Source: Branchiostoma belcheri (taxonomy: Eukaryota; Chordata; Leptocardii; Amphioxiformes; Branchiostomatidae). Taken from it: DNA of 64,000 bases. Position numbers and translations under genes: made by a program. Positions 22,501-37,500 of the stretch are shown piece after piece; positions within the stretch are counted from its first letter, which is position 1, and every line of letters starts with the position of its first letter. Below the pieces are notes generated by a model. That model saw only the letters and a program-made list of their open reading frames with translations, had not been told where the DNA came from and ran no database searches. The stretch is taken from contig NW_017803157.1 of the NCBI RefSeq assembly GCF_001625305.1, forward strand, positions 3,663,655 through 3,727,654, in the 5' to 3' direction.

Positions 22501-25500
22501 GTCAATGCAATTTATCCTGGATAGAATTCAAATAAAATATGTATCCTAGTTGCAATTTAACAATCTTCAATTTTTGAACTAGTAGTTATTTACTGGTTAT
22601 TTCTCAGGTTGGCGACGCAGTTTGGCTATGTTAGTTTTCTTGTGGGGGCCCATCGGACCATAATATGGTCGTGAAAATCTATCCTTTCAATGGCAGGGCT
22701 TCTCTATTCCCTCTCCACACGACCCATTATGAAGAAGATTACAGGCATCAAACTCAAAGTCATTCATAGAATACCGCCGTGCTCCTCGCTAAAGCCACAA
22801 AGCTTATAAAGATTAGATACTGCTCAATGCGTTCAGACCACTTCCTTCTAGTGACCTGGCCATTGTGTACAGTATACCAACTATGTTATCGATTAAAACA
22901 AAGTTTGTGACCTTATATCGGGTTTAAATCTTTAACTCCTGTTGCATTACGATACGATATGCACAAATGTACTACACAAGACTGCACAAATGTACATGCT
23001 AAGGTTGTAGGTATTACGGGAAACCTATTCACATTATCCATATTCCAGATTTACCTGGGTGCCAAACTGAGATACTTTGTGTCCAGTGTGCTATGGGTCT
23101 GGCAACCAGGCTAATTCCAGATGTTCACACTGGGGGCCACAGACCTGTCAAATAAAGCACGCTCTGCTGGGGCACTGGGCCACTAATGTTTTTTCAACAA
23201 TTTCAAAGAAAACGTTTTTTCAACTAAAACCAATGTTGACAGCTTCCTGTCTGTAACTTGTTGTTTTAACCTAGATATGAATAGGTTTCCTGTATTCCCT
23301 ACAACATTAGCGTGTACATTTGTGCAGTCTTGTGTCAGGGTTTACAAATTTTACAAGAGTTATGCAGTTGCTCCAGTACATGTAACAAATATTAATAAAA
23401 AGAAAGATTGCCTTTTCTACATTGTACATTATGAATGATGTATCTATGTGTGTTTGAAGGCTGGCCGAGTCGTTAACCCAGCATTAACCCAGTATTAAAA
23501 CTTTCAGTATTAATGCAGCATTAAGCGCCACTTTCGCCAATTTCGCAAGGATTCTGTTGTTTCAACAAACAGGAAAGTTTTTTCCAGCTTATATCCTTGT
23601 GGGCATAAAGCAATGTAATCCACAGAGGGTGGAAACCAAAAAGGTCTAGTGCAGTATGAAAGACATATAGATTTCTCTTATTAATTAATCAAATTGGGTC
23701 ACAATTTACATAATTAATATCTGTCAATGTTCCTCTTCCTCTTGTTTAAATATGCCACCATTTCAATTGTTCTATCATGGAACGCAGCAGATTTATAGAC
23801 TTTTGTCATTAATTATGTAAATTAGATTGTGATTTGCATAATTGTCATCTAATTAGGTCAAGCATCACTTAAGCTACCGAGATACCAAAAATAACAACAA
23901 TCCGTCAACCGGTTCTTGAGCTATCCTACTTCAAACATTTTCAAACAAATGCCTCTGCATTTCCCAAATAAGCTGCTACGGGGCCCAAACTTACGGCACT
24001 TCTTTCTGAGCACGAGAGCTACCTACCATCTAAAAATCATGACCCTAGCACGTCCATATCACGAGATTTAAAAACCAGAAGTTTCGCTGCAGTACTTTCT
24101 AATTCAATGACGTGGGGACCCCCCACGAAGCCCATATCCGAACTTGACCTTGGTATTGTCAATGGTAACTTGCCAACTAAAAAACATGAACATCCATTTA
24201 AAGATTCTCGAGTTATCTTGATGACAAGAAAAAACACAAGAAACAAAGGTCAACTGCAGTGACATAGAAACCCCCACGGGGCCCATCTTTAAACTTGACC
24301 TCGGCATTTTCAACGGTAACTTGCCCACTAAAAATAATGAACATCCATTTAAGGATTCTCGAGATATCTTGATGACAAGGAAAAAACACCAAAAACCAAG
24401 GTCAACTACAGTGACTTAGGAACCCCCCACGAAGCCCATTTTTAGCCTTGACAATGGCCACCCCTAAATCAACCTGCCTGCCAAAAATCGTGAACCTCGG
24501 ACCTTGCCTTCAAGAGTTATCGTGCCTAATCTGCCAAACAGTGCAAACCCGATTTCATAACCTTCTCCGAAGGCATAGCCTTCAGTCGAAGGCAAAAAAG
24601 TACAACAGTGCAATACAGGTGCAGCAAGGATTCTTGAGCATTTCAACTTCAGTTTGCCAGATGACTTTACTTGAGTTATTTTTTCACTGAGAATGAGATC
24701 TCCTTGTTTTTGAACACACACAAAAAAATGCTGCCCAAAAGATTTATGAAATCAATATTTGGCTACCTTCTAAAATTTCAAGCTGCTTGCTCTACACCAC
24801 AAAATCAACAGCAGAATACCCATAGGGGAAGAGAAACACCAGATCATCCATACTTTATTTGACCTTCGCAATGAAGGACAAATCTAACAAAATGTCAGGT
24901 GACACCGGGGGTGACCCTCCCTAATGTCAGGGGTGAAACTAGCAGCACATTCGCAAACACGACAAGAAGGGATGGTGTAACGATGCTCCCATCAGGGAAA
25001 TTGACTTTGAAAATGTCAGCATGTGGGAACAGACATCAGGAATTAGGCCACAGCAAGTCAATTGTATGGATGACATCCTTCGCAGATTCCAAATCTAATG
25101 CCAGCGGGGGGAAAAAAAAGCAAGGCGGGCCGAAAAAAAACAAGGTTCCTTCAATTTAAAATTTTGACTCAATCATTGTACAAAATGGTTTTGATTCAGT
25201 GGGAACATCACATATACACAGCCAGCATCACATATATCACTGCATCAAAGTAAGAAACAAAACATTAAATCAGAGGCTTTTCTTGTCTCCTCTCCATAGT
25301 TATCTGCCATCCACCTTCCGGCATGGCAACAGACATCTTTGCCCATTTTTGTCGTGTTGACCACTGTCAGAAGGCAAAAAAAATTCTTGTTTTTTTTCCA
25401 AAATCAGGCGAAAATTAATGCGCGCACTGATGTCATCCATAAAAATTACTTGCTGTGGCCTTTCCGGGTGCCTTTTACTTTGTGACTCCTTCCGATATGG

Positions 25501-28500
25501 GTGGGTGGGAAAAGGATGGGATGTCGCCTTCAATGTTTTTTCTACCCATCGACCTTCTCATAGTCTACAGTTTGTTTTTCGGTCCATCGCTTGCAAGATG
25601 GCTATTTTATGATAATGTGACTGCTATGAGCATTATGGATACTAGTGTACACACATGAAGCACCTCACACCATATATAAAAAGTTGAAAAGTTGCTAGGC
25701 CTGAAAAAAATATTTTTAACGTAAGTGGAGTAAAAACTGTTTAAAAGGTACTAGGAGTGTGGAAAAAAATTAGCAGCCAAAAAAAAATACATTCTATATT
25801 GATAAAACCTACTCTTTTCAATTCTGCTCTAGTTTCTGACTTGGTGACTGTACTTTTAGCAAAAAGTTTAGTTCTAAACTTTGGAAAAATGGCTTACAAA
25901 ACCCTATATCGATAAAACCTACTCTAGCCATCTTTTCACTTCCATTCTAGTTTTTAAATTTTCAACACTTGACACTTACAGGAACAAGTTGAGTCCTAAA
26001 ATTTACCAGTTTTACACATCCCTAGCATCTTTCCAAATCTAAAGCCCCTAAAATAACGATAGCGTGTCTTTCTCACCTGATTCCTCTATTGCTAACCTCC
26101 CGCCCTCTGTGCCTATCGTGCCACAGGCCGCAAACGCCGGGTCTACGTAAGACGGAAGAATCTTCGCCAAGTTTTCCGCGTCGTAGATCGAGCTCGGTCT
26201 CCGGGTGTTCGTACCAACATCGGACATTTCCGGCGTACTCGGCTGCATGTCCGGCAGACTGTTACTCATGATCTGCGCGTTACGCTGGAGGGTGGACATG
26301 TTGCTGGGCGTCGCCGACCGGTTGCTAGGAGTGACGGGGCGGTTCATGGGCACGTCGGGCGGAACGACCTTGATCTTGAGGCTGTTGTTGCTATGGAGAG
26401 GGGACATCGTCATGGGGATTTTGTCGTCGGAGAAGGCCAGGGTCGGCATGACCGGAAAACCGCGGACGTTTCCGGTGGACCGCGTGAGATCAGGCTGAGC
26501 CACGTAGCTGTGATCTGTTCGGAGAAAAAAAGAGAGAATCTATGAAGAACGGTACTCAAAAACACTTTGTATTCCTTCCGCATTATTGAAAGATCTAGTT
26601 TCTAACACTTTTAACACTTGTAACAGCTTTTTTCAGTAAACAAGTTTGGGGAGGAAGAAAAAGAAGATCTATTAAAAAAAGAAAATCTATGAAAACACTT
26701 CGGCAAAAGCGCCAGCTACATTGGCTATATATAGCAGTGAGAAGCAGAACTCCAGTCAGAAGCTCTGAGGAAGGTGCCTGATAGACATCAAAACTTAAGC
26801 AAGGTGAGAGTCTTTACTGGTTGTGTAAAAGAAAATCCCAATGTCCTATGAAGAATGCTGCAAAGGGTCCGTGACAAACACTTCTTTGTAGAACTTCTGC
26901 CTTATTGAAAGATCAAGTTTCTAACAGCATTTTAAGTTTAGGAAGGAAGTCAAGAAGACTTTCTTTAAAAAAAACTTCAAGGCACATACATAGAATATAG
27001 GGAGGGCCCAAAAGCTTCCTATACCTGTTTTTAAACCATGCCAACTTTGGCATTTGAGTCCTTCCTTTTTTTTTTCATTACAAAGTTGACATATTAAGAC
27101 CTAACACTGAAATGGATACTGCCTGGCCAATTTTATACTGTCTTAGCAGCAATCAAAAGACCTGCTTAGGTCGCAAAACCTAACAATCTTCAGGTTTTGC
27201 AACCGACTTCCTAACATCTCGATACTTCTGCATTCAAGCCGAACCTTCCACTAAGATCGATGTTGTGTTCGAACCGAAACGAATCCATTGGTCCCCTCTA
27301 ACACATCGGCAGGCCTCCCTTCATACCAACATTTCACTTTTATTGTCCGCCCCAATTGGAGAGATTGCCCATTACAGTGTAGCGTCTCCCGGCTAAAGAC
27401 GGGGCTGGTCCAGTAACAAGGAAGGGGAAGGGAGATGAACTAAAAATTCTTCAGTTTTGTAGGCAAATTTCTAAAATTTTGGAGCACAATTCTTTGAAAT
27501 TTTTATCATGGATACCACATTGCAGACTTACAGTGTCTGAATTGAGTAGTTATTTACAATGAATGGTTTTTATGTAGCCAGTCGTTCTTAAACATAAGAA
27601 AACATCAATATCTTCAGATCAATAAAAATTGAATTTGACTCTCTTCATTGCTGTACAATTACTTCTTGGATACTCAACATAACTGCAAATATATCTGCCC
27701 TTGAAAATTTATAATAGTCAATGAGGGTGTGTCTAACACTTAATTTTTTTTCTTTACCAATATCATTTTAGTAAAACAGAAAGGAAGCAAAACTTCACCC
27801 AGAACTCAAACACTTAGGAAAAACAACTGTTATAGACGGACCACCATCTCCAATGTATCCTACACTTGTATTTATGTATGCTGAAAAGGCCCTTAGAAAG
27901 TCGTAAGGCATTAGTATGGCCACCCTGACAAGACAGATCACTGGAAAGCCCTCTCCCCTCTCCTTAGCTTCTGACTGAGCCCTCCCGGAGGACTACAATT
28001 CTTCCTGAGGCCATAGCAAGTTAATTCTATGGATGACATCCTCTGCCAACTCAAAATTTAATGCGATAGGGTGGAAAAGAACAAGGCGGACCAAAAAACA
28101 AGATTTCTATATTTTCAACTTTTGAGATCATAAGCCTTGTTCAACAAGATTTTTTTAAAATTCAGCGGCAACATCACATATAAAGGAATAAAGTACAACA
28201 AACATTAAATCAGAGCCTTGTCTTGTTTCCTTTCTTCACATTTATCTGTCATCCAAGTTCCGGCATGGCTACAGACATATTCAGCCATTTTTGGCATGTC
28301 GTCCACTGTCATAGGACAACAAAATTTGTTTTTTCTTCCCCAAAATTGGGCAAAAATCAATATGCGCTGATGTCATCCATAAGAATGACTTGCCGTGGCC
28401 TGACTTTACGAATCGATTGGCAAACTGCCTTAGAACGCATCACCCCGGCGCAGTGCTTGCGAACATAAAGGATATAGGGGGTAACTACCAAGCAGTAACC

Positions 28501-31500
28501 GAACTGCGATCGTCAAAGGTCAGGCGTGTTGGAACACATCGGGGAGACGTTTTTCTTTTAAGTACAGCTCCTCGCAGCCTTGTGTAACGTAGTAAATCAC
28601 CATCTTACCGATCATTTATACCCTAGCAGTGAGAAAGCGCTATCCTGCCTTCTTTTTTATGGCGGAAGTAAATTTTCTTTAAATGGAGAGCTATCGCTAA
28701 TGGCCGAGGGAAGGTTCTTAGCTGAATTAAGCACTAAGCCTTAGGAGGACGTTTTGGGGGGAGAGTACTTAGTCTGTTAGTGGATTGGATCACCGGTGTT
28801 GTGGGTTTGTGTGAGCTGAATGTGAGTTGAGGAGTTTAGTATGATTACAGCAGGCACAATGTCGTTCTTTATCCACCTTGGATGGCAGTGTTATGGGAAA
28901 AGGCTTGAAGTATAAGACAGGTGGTAAAAGTCTAGAGTCTTCGTGTGCCTCTACAAATGCTGGCAGATGGAAACATCGTGGAGTTTAGTATGATTACGGC
29001 AGGCACAATGTTGTTCTTTATCCACCTTGGACGGCAGTGTTATAGGAGAGGCTTGTGAAGTATATAAGACGGTGGTCAAATTCTAGAGTCTTCATGTGCA
29101 TCTACAAATGCTAGCAGATGAAAACATTGTGGAGTTAAGTATAATTATGGCTGGAACCATGTCGTTCTTTATCCACCTTGGATGGCACTGTTATGGGAAA
29201 GGCTTGTAAAGTATAAGACGGCGTGGGTAAAGTCTAGAGTTGTCAATGTGCGCATCTACGAATGTTAGCAGATGGAAAACATTGTGGAGTTTAGTATAAT
29301 TATGGCTGGAACCATGTCGTTCTTTATCCACCTTGGATGGCACTGTTATGGGGAAAGGCTTGAAGTATAAGACGGTGGTAAAATTCTAGAGTCTATGTGC
29401 ACATCTACAAATGCTGGCAGATGGAAACATTGTGGAGTTTAGTATGATTACAGCAGGCACAATGTCGTTCTTTATCCACCTTGGATGGCAGTGTTATGGG
29501 GAAAGGCTTGAAGTATAAGACTGGGTGGTAAAATTCTAGAGTCTATGTGCGCATCTACAAATGCTAGCAGATGAAAACATTGTGGAGTTTGGTATGATTA
29601 CAGCAGGCACAATGTTGTTCTTTATAATTATCCACCTTGGATGGCACTGTTATGGGGAAAGGCTTGAAGTATAAGACAGGGTGGTAAAAGTCTAGAGTCT
29701 TCATGCGCATCTACAAATGCTAGTAGATGAAAACATCGTGGAGTTAAGTATAATTATGGCTGGAACCATGTCGTTCTTTATCCACCTTGGATGGCAGTGT
29801 TATGGGAAAGGCTTGTAAAGTATAAGACGGCGTGGGTAAAGTCTAGAGTTGTCAATGTGCGCATCTACGAATGCTAGCAGATGGAAAACATTGTGGAGTT
29901 TAGTATGATTACAGCGGGCACAATGTCATTCTTTATCCACCTTGGATGGCACTGTTATGGGGAAAGGCTTGTGAAGTATATAAGACAGGTGGTAAAATTC
30001 TAGAGTCTATGTGCGTATCTACAAATGCTAGTAGATGAAAAAATCATGGAGTTTAGTATGATTGCAACTGGAACCATGTTGTTCTTTATCCACCTTGGAT
30101 GGCAGTGTTATGGGAAAGGCTTGTAAAGTATAAGACGGCGTGGGTAAAGTCTAGAGTCTACGTGTGCCTCTACAAATGCTAGTAGATGGAAACATTGTGG
30201 AGTTTAGTATGATTACAGGTGGAACCATGTCGTTCTTTATCCACCTTGGATGGCAGTGTTATGGGAAAGGCTTGAAGTATAAGACAGGGTGGTAAAATTC
30301 TAGAGTCTACATGCGCATCTACAAATGCTAGCAGATGAAAACATTGTGGAGTTTAGTATGATTACAGGTGGAACCATGCCATTCTTTATCCACCTTGGAT
30401 GGCAGTGTTATGGGGAAAGGCTTGAAGTATAAGACGGTGGTAAAATTCTAGAGTCTACGTGCGCATCTACGAATGCTAGCAGATGAAAACATTGTGGAGT
30501 TTAGTATGATTACAACTGGAACCATGTCGTTCTTTATCCACCTTGGATGGCACTGTTATGGGGAAAGGCTTGAAGTATAAGACAGGGTGGTAAAATTCTA
30601 GAGTCTTCATGCGCATCTACAAATGCTGGCAGATACAAACAGGTTAGGGAACAGCTTCTGAAGTATAAGATGGGGTGGTAAAAGTCTACAGTCCTTGACG
30701 TGTGCATCTACAAACGCTAGCAGATGAAAACAGAGTGGAATTCCTGTGATGAAAGTGGAGCACTGGAAATTTTAGTTTTAAGATTGGGTGCTGTGAATTT
30801 GGACTCGTTACGTGGACATCCACTGGGCTTACTTGGATAGATACTTAGGCCACACTGGGTCCATTTCTTGGCTCTCAGATTTAGAAAAAAAGTTCTGCTG
30901 AACTGAAACATAATGGCAGAACCCAAAATTCTAGATCTTTCTAGACTGATCACGAGAAGTAAAATATATTTCAGCTTTCGTTCCGTTCGCAGATCGCTGG
31001 CAATGTTCTTTGGAATGTCAAAGAACCAAGGAAATGGACTGGTGTAGGTTTAGGTAAAGGAGATGTAAGGATGTAAAACATAAGGGACCATGTGGGCTTA
31101 TGTAAGGATAGAGTTAGGGAGATGTAAGGATGTAAAATGGGGCACTGTGAAGTTGGACTCACCAGGAGGATATCCATAGGGCTTGCCTGGATCCACAGTA
31201 AGGGCTGCGGATGAGGAGGTCATGTCTATAAAGGATAACAAAAAAACAAACAAAATATGTAAAATGCAACAACTTGAAAAGTTTTTATTTTTTATGTTTT
31301 TTTTAAAAGTTGGGATGAAGTGGAGCATGATAAAATGAAGGAATGATGAAGTTAATTAATAAACAATTAAAAATGTACGTAAGTGAAGAGTGGAGGATAG
31401 TCACTGATTTGCTATTATTGGTACTGTATGATGTATCTAACTATGGTCTCTACTTCTCTATACTAGGACCAACTAAAATTTACACTGTTTTCTACCTGTA

Positions 31501-34500
31501 ATATCTTGAAAATTGAAAACGAAAGCAAGGCTATTCGTATATCGTCCTACATGCTCTAATTTCTACAGACCACTTGGATTTTGTCAAAGCTATACATTGT
31601 ACAACAAAACTATTCAACCACCAATTCCAAAAAAACTGCACAGCAATGAGAATGAATAAGTACCCTCTGACCAGACCCTAATACATTTTCAAACCACCAT
31701 GTCAAAGAAACCGACCCAAAATCCAATCGCCAAGGAAACGGGGGCTTTTGAGGGATGAGTTTCTCCTCCTCTCGTGACCCGGTACCTGCCCCAGCGGCCC
31801 TGTTATCTCATAGTACAGTGTCAGATTCATGTCCTGACGGCAAAAGGTGGAGCAATTTCGACAAAAATCATTTCCGCGGAACAGTGATGAATTACAGGCA
31901 CTAATCCGCTAGCAAACCTGCGACCTTTTAATCCCACCGTTCTCCCGCCAACACGAACTCTCAATTTTTCCTATGAATTTCTGTCAAGCTGCCGTCGGAC
32001 CTTGCGTAAAAGTTGGCATGGGTAAGGTACAAGGGTACGCAACATGGCCCCGACTTTGGGGCAACAATCACGGAATAGGTAGAGGGTCAAGTTTCCACTA
32101 TTAATTAGAATCTGAACTTTGAACTTCAGTTGTTAGCGACCCTGAATCTGGACTAAGAGGTTGGGAGTTCGAATCCCGGCTGTTACTGGATAGGGTCGCA
32201 GTCCTTAGGACGGGACATTAAACCTTGGTCAACGTTTGTGCTTGTCGAAAAGAGCTAGGGGAATTTCCCCTGTACAATTAACCTGTAAATACTGTACATA
32301 CCGTCTGTCTTCTCTGTTACGACCAGTCGAAGATGAGCTCTTCAGTGAGCTAAAACTGGTTCAAAATCATTTTTAACTTTTTTTTCCATTGTACAACGTA
32401 GGAGAAAGCACACACTTTTGTGAAAGGCAGTAGCTGAGATATAATCAATATGTGCGAGCGAAGCTTCGGTATCGCCTTATGCCTGCAATTACAGCTTTAG
32501 AATACAGGCCACAGGGTCACCTTGAGGTGTTTGACCTTGTACGACATCCGTGTCGCTGTCTTGTGGAGGTCACTAATCTGACATTGACGACACTGGTGTC
32601 GTATTACGTTAATACGGAGGTTGGGATTATATTACACACCACCGTCAATGGGAAACACGAACGGTGGCACCAAATTGAAAATTGATGAAGAAAAGGCTGA
32701 TAAAAAATCCGACAGAGGCGGGAACGATAAGAGTAGGATTAGCTTTAACCCCACGCAGAAGGTGAAACGGGTCGTTGGTCCGTGTTACAAAAGTTATTTT
32801 TGGCGAACCACATATCGGCGATAACATCCTAACATACGCGCAGACTATAAATGAAGTGACATCGTGAAAAACTGTTGGAAACGGTTGGAAGCGGTTGGAA
32901 AAACTGTGCGAAGAATACGATCACATAAAGTGACTATCGCCTTATAATATTTATCGTGTATTGAGACTGTGGAGGCAGATTGTTCATTTATTAGCCGTTT
33001 TGCCAGCACAAAACGGGAGACCAGGGCCATTGTATCAGTTCCAATGAGAGTTTTATTTCAACCTACTTCAGTTTACGGCGAGAGTTTTGGTGTTATGACG
33101 CGGGAAATTGCCCGAATTTGCTGCAGAACATGAAGCCAATAACAATGAACCTGATTCGGACTGCTATAAAAGTTTTAGGTGCCAATAAAACTGCCACACA
33201 CCATCACACCAACTAGTGCTGTACCTAGAGTTGGGAATTATAAACTGAAATTGTGAGTTAGGAAGTTAGGCCACACTAATCTAGTTTGCAGCTTTTTTGA
33301 TTTAAGAAAAAAAGCAATGTTAATGTTACTATCAATTATGAAGATTAAGACAACACCTCAGTCTAATTGTACACTGGTTCAAATGGTGGATATGGTCAGA
33401 TTTAAGTTTTCTTTCTAGCACTCTACGATTTGTTTTAACTTTCTTCTCTGCCTTTGTGGCCCAAACTGTTTTTATTTTGTCCAAGGCACATTGACTTAAT
33501 GTCTTTCAAACATATGACAGAAAATTTACAGTGTCTTGAAGTCTTTGTTTCATCTGAAGATGTTTACAAAAATACCAGTATGTTTCTTTTCTTTAACTGG
33601 TACTAGTCTTGCGTGATTTTGAATTTCCTTGTTGTTGATTTCGTAAACTTTGTTTGAAAAACAAAGATGCCTGACAATTATTCCAACAACACTAGTGTCG
33701 TGCTTTTGACTTTCCTTGCTGCTGGTTTCAGAAACTTTGTTTAAAAAAAAAAACAAAGATGCCTGACAATTATTCCAACAGCACGTGCTTTTGAATTTCC
33801 TTGCTGTTGATTTCAGTAACTTTGTTGAAGAAAACAAAGATGTCTGACAATTATTCCAACAACACTAGTGTTGTGCTCTTAAATTTCTTTGCTGTTGATT
33901 TCAGAAACTTAAAACAAGACAATTAACCCTGCGTTATACAGCACCCATTTTCTATTCTGGCAACAATTCACCCGCGATTTCCCCGATCGCAACCTCTCCT
34001 CGACTTCTAGCCTCAAAATTTACGACGTCATTAGTCAATAAACGCGCTGTATCCCTACAAATGGGGGATTCGGAACGGTTTATGAGAAAAATGATGGATG
34101 CCCCTCCCCTGCACACATACATTAGGTGAGACGTACGACTGCCATCACACACACACAAGCTCGGTGACATACGATGCTTCACTCCGTAAACTACGCCTTC
34201 CCGTAACTTTCGCACAAAAGTTTGCAATCTGTGCCGCATGGGGTCTTCGGGAAGAAAGAAAAGAGTCACGTATGATTCAGAATATGTAACTTACAAATTA
34301 AACAACAGGGTTGGAACAGATTGAAACTGTTGTCAGTCAAAAAGTTTGTAAAAAAAATAGTTCTGGTTACAGTGAAATAGTATGAAGGGTAGAAATGTTG
34401 TGAAATAATTAAAATCGGTATAATTACAGACATTATATATAACGTTAAAACTCTTGATATGACAGTTCATGAAGCATTTATGCTCACAAGTGTGATTTAT

Positions 34501-37500
34501 GAAAACAGATGGACAGCAGGACAGATGGGACATTGGAGGGAAGAGTCATAACATCATGGAATGAAAGAAACCATTGAAATAAATGCAAAGAACCCATGAT
34601 AAACCATCTGGAAAAGTTCTATCGAATCTCAGGATTTGCTTTGAGGAACAACGATTCTGATATTTCCTGTCATTATTCTAGATCAAGGAGAGATCGCTAA
34701 CGTGCCCCCCTCTGAAAACAAAGCTGTCAAATTAGCGTGCTAATGTAATAAAACACCATAAAAATGTGCCATCTAATAGAATTTCGGATCACCTTCACGA
34801 CAAGGTCAAGCAGTCCAAGATGGAGGTCAGGGGAAAACGTGCTTCCGGACCCAATCCTTGGATGAACCATCAACACCAAGTACCATAAAACTTTACAAAA
34901 ACGACATTTCGTGCACCGACCTTCCCCCAACTGACAAATACGCTCATCGAGTTTTATGGAAGGATCATTTTGGAGCGTGCGAGTGAGGAGGGGGAGATGG
35001 AAAGAATGATGGTGGTGGGCTGATGAGAAGCCCTGGACAGTGAGTGTTTGGACAGACAGTGATCTAGCCAGACTGAATTTTTTTTCCCCGTCATTTCAAT
35101 TTTGTTTGATGTAACATCATGTTGAGTGCCAAAGAGTTGAGGGATCACACTGAAGGCATGACAATCCTAGGGGTTCGTGGGGGCATGCTCCTCTGGGAAA
35201 ATGTTGAAATCTTGACCCTATGAAACGTCATTCCCTGCATTTTGGGGGGCAAATTTTGCTGGTAGGCTAAGCTTAGTTTAATGACATCTCTTTCTATATC
35301 TTTACACATTTTTGTCCATCAAAGATGATGAATTGAGCCACATTTTTGTCCATAAAAAGTAACGAAATTCCGTATGACGAAAAGACAGATGCTGGCTAAG
35401 AACACTGGGTGGTGAAGACTGAAGAGGAAAAAAAGTGGGGAGGGAACTCACAAATGTTCTGGTGGCAGGGATAGTGGGGGAAGTAGGAGGCCGGGACCTG
35501 GACAGGATACACCGACTCCGAGGACACAAAGTCGTCTTCATCTGAAGGAGAGGGAGAGGTGATGCAGGCAGTGCATGCTGGGAGGAGAGCAAGGGATGCT
35601 GGGAAGGAGAGCAAAGGATGCTGGGAAGGCAAGCATGCAGAGGCAGCCCTGAGAGAAAGGCAGCAAGCACACACCATGCAATTACAGGAAAAATCCCATG
35701 GCCATGCTTGCCAAGCTTTTAACATATCTACAGCCATAAATTGTAGATCAGTACAAAATTTTCTGACTTGGAAACCATCATATAAGGATGCACCGACATT
35801 TACACAAAGCATTAGACTCCTTTATCAAAAATTGTTCAGGCTGCATTCCAGTTCAGAAACTCCTATTTTAAAAAATGTATATAGGCTGCTTTATGTGTAG
35901 TTACTAGTTAACGCTCTATGTTCCTTGTCTGTACACTATGGGTATAATCCTGAATATAAAGAGATTCATTCATTCAAGAGAGTATTCAAAGCTCATATCT
36001 CTGAGTCATCAAAATACATTAGATACATGTAGATGCTTGACATTTAGAGTTTGCAGGCATCATAATCTAATTTTCCACCCAACTACCCCAAGGAAGAAGG
36101 AAAAAAACGAAAAGTCAGAGATTAATATGCGACAACCGCACATCCTACTCCCCAGGCCTAGGGAAAAAAATGTTGTGTTTCCTGTTTCAGTCCTAAAAAA
36201 TTAGGGTCGGTAGGTAGGGATTATCTTGTTTTTTTCTTCTTCTCTAAATTGGCGATCTCTAGTGATACATTTGCATCAGTAGAGCCTAGGGAAAAAAATG
36301 TGTTTCCTGTTTCAGTCCTGAAAAAAATTTGGGTCAGTAGGTAGGGATTATCTTCTTTTCTTTCTTTCTTTTAGACTAAATTGGCGATCTCTAGCGATAC
36401 AGTCTTAAAAAAGAGTAAAACTTGCATAAGGGCACTTACAAAATGTATATTTTCAATGTCAATGTTGGACAACCAATTGTACAACATTTCATCACTCGGG
36501 TGTCAGATTATGGAGCTAAAAAAGATCATTCAGCTCGAAATATTCAATTCCCTTTTTGGGGTCCACACAAAGAAGGCTAGGGTCGGCAGTTTTTTTTAGG
36601 GTTGGTCAGGAAACAGAAAACACAACATTTTTTTTTCGTACTCCCCAAAACCCAGTGCAGTTCCGCGAGCAGCTTCTTTATTACTATTCACGTCGGTGCT
36701 CTGATTTCACGGTTGGGTACCGATGAACCGCGAAGCAGCCGGTTCGTGAATCGTGTCTTTTGTTGCCTCCCAGTTGGCGCATGAAACCTGCCATCGCTGG
36801 GCACACTTCTAATTATTGAACCAGGAACTCATAGGCCCCACTACGGAAAAACTGATATATGTACTGCACAACCAGGCACTCACAGGCCCAATAGTACTCT
36901 AGCCATCACCCGTTTTTCCATCAAAAAAAATTTAAAACCAATCCATCAATTGACAAATCTTGGATAAAAATATAATAACAACCAAAGAACCAGAAACACC
37001 CACTCTCATAGTCTCAACCTCATAATTTGCCTCTCAAAATGTAGGAAACTGCATTTTTAAAAGCTTGAAAATCTCAAACTTGCCCACGGACCCCCCTAGA
37101 TTGCGAGCACACCCCCCCTGGTCCTATCATGAACCTAGGCTGACAAAAGAAACATTTCGAGCTGGCCAGAGCACACTTCTAATTACCGGGTGCATTCATA
37201 GGCCCCACTACTGGGACCAATCCTCCCCTAGAAAAACTGATACTGCATAACTGATCACATGCCATTCAATAGAGGGCGACAACTCAATGGTATCTGACTT
37301 TCAAATCACAGAAGTAGGTCTTGTGTGAATAGACATAGACATATGCAAGAATCATGAACAACTACTGCATGTGTTGAAACTAGTGTTCTAGCCAGCCTGC
37401 AATTTTTTTGTTATCTCAATTTAGATTGACCTAACATAACATCAAGTGGCAAAGGTGCAAGATGCAACAATCCTAAGGGAGTCCAGAGTGTATGCTCCCC

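Noticed and set aside
33550..33837. 95-codon minus-strand ORF
   Set aside because: Made by the 88-bp tandem repeat; no protein features.
34727..34930. 67-codon minus-strand ORF
   Set aside because: No homology recognised and no phased splice sites.
35396..35812. 138-codon minus-strand ORF
   Set aside because: Only 35541..35452 is exon; the rest of the frame reads through intron on both sides.
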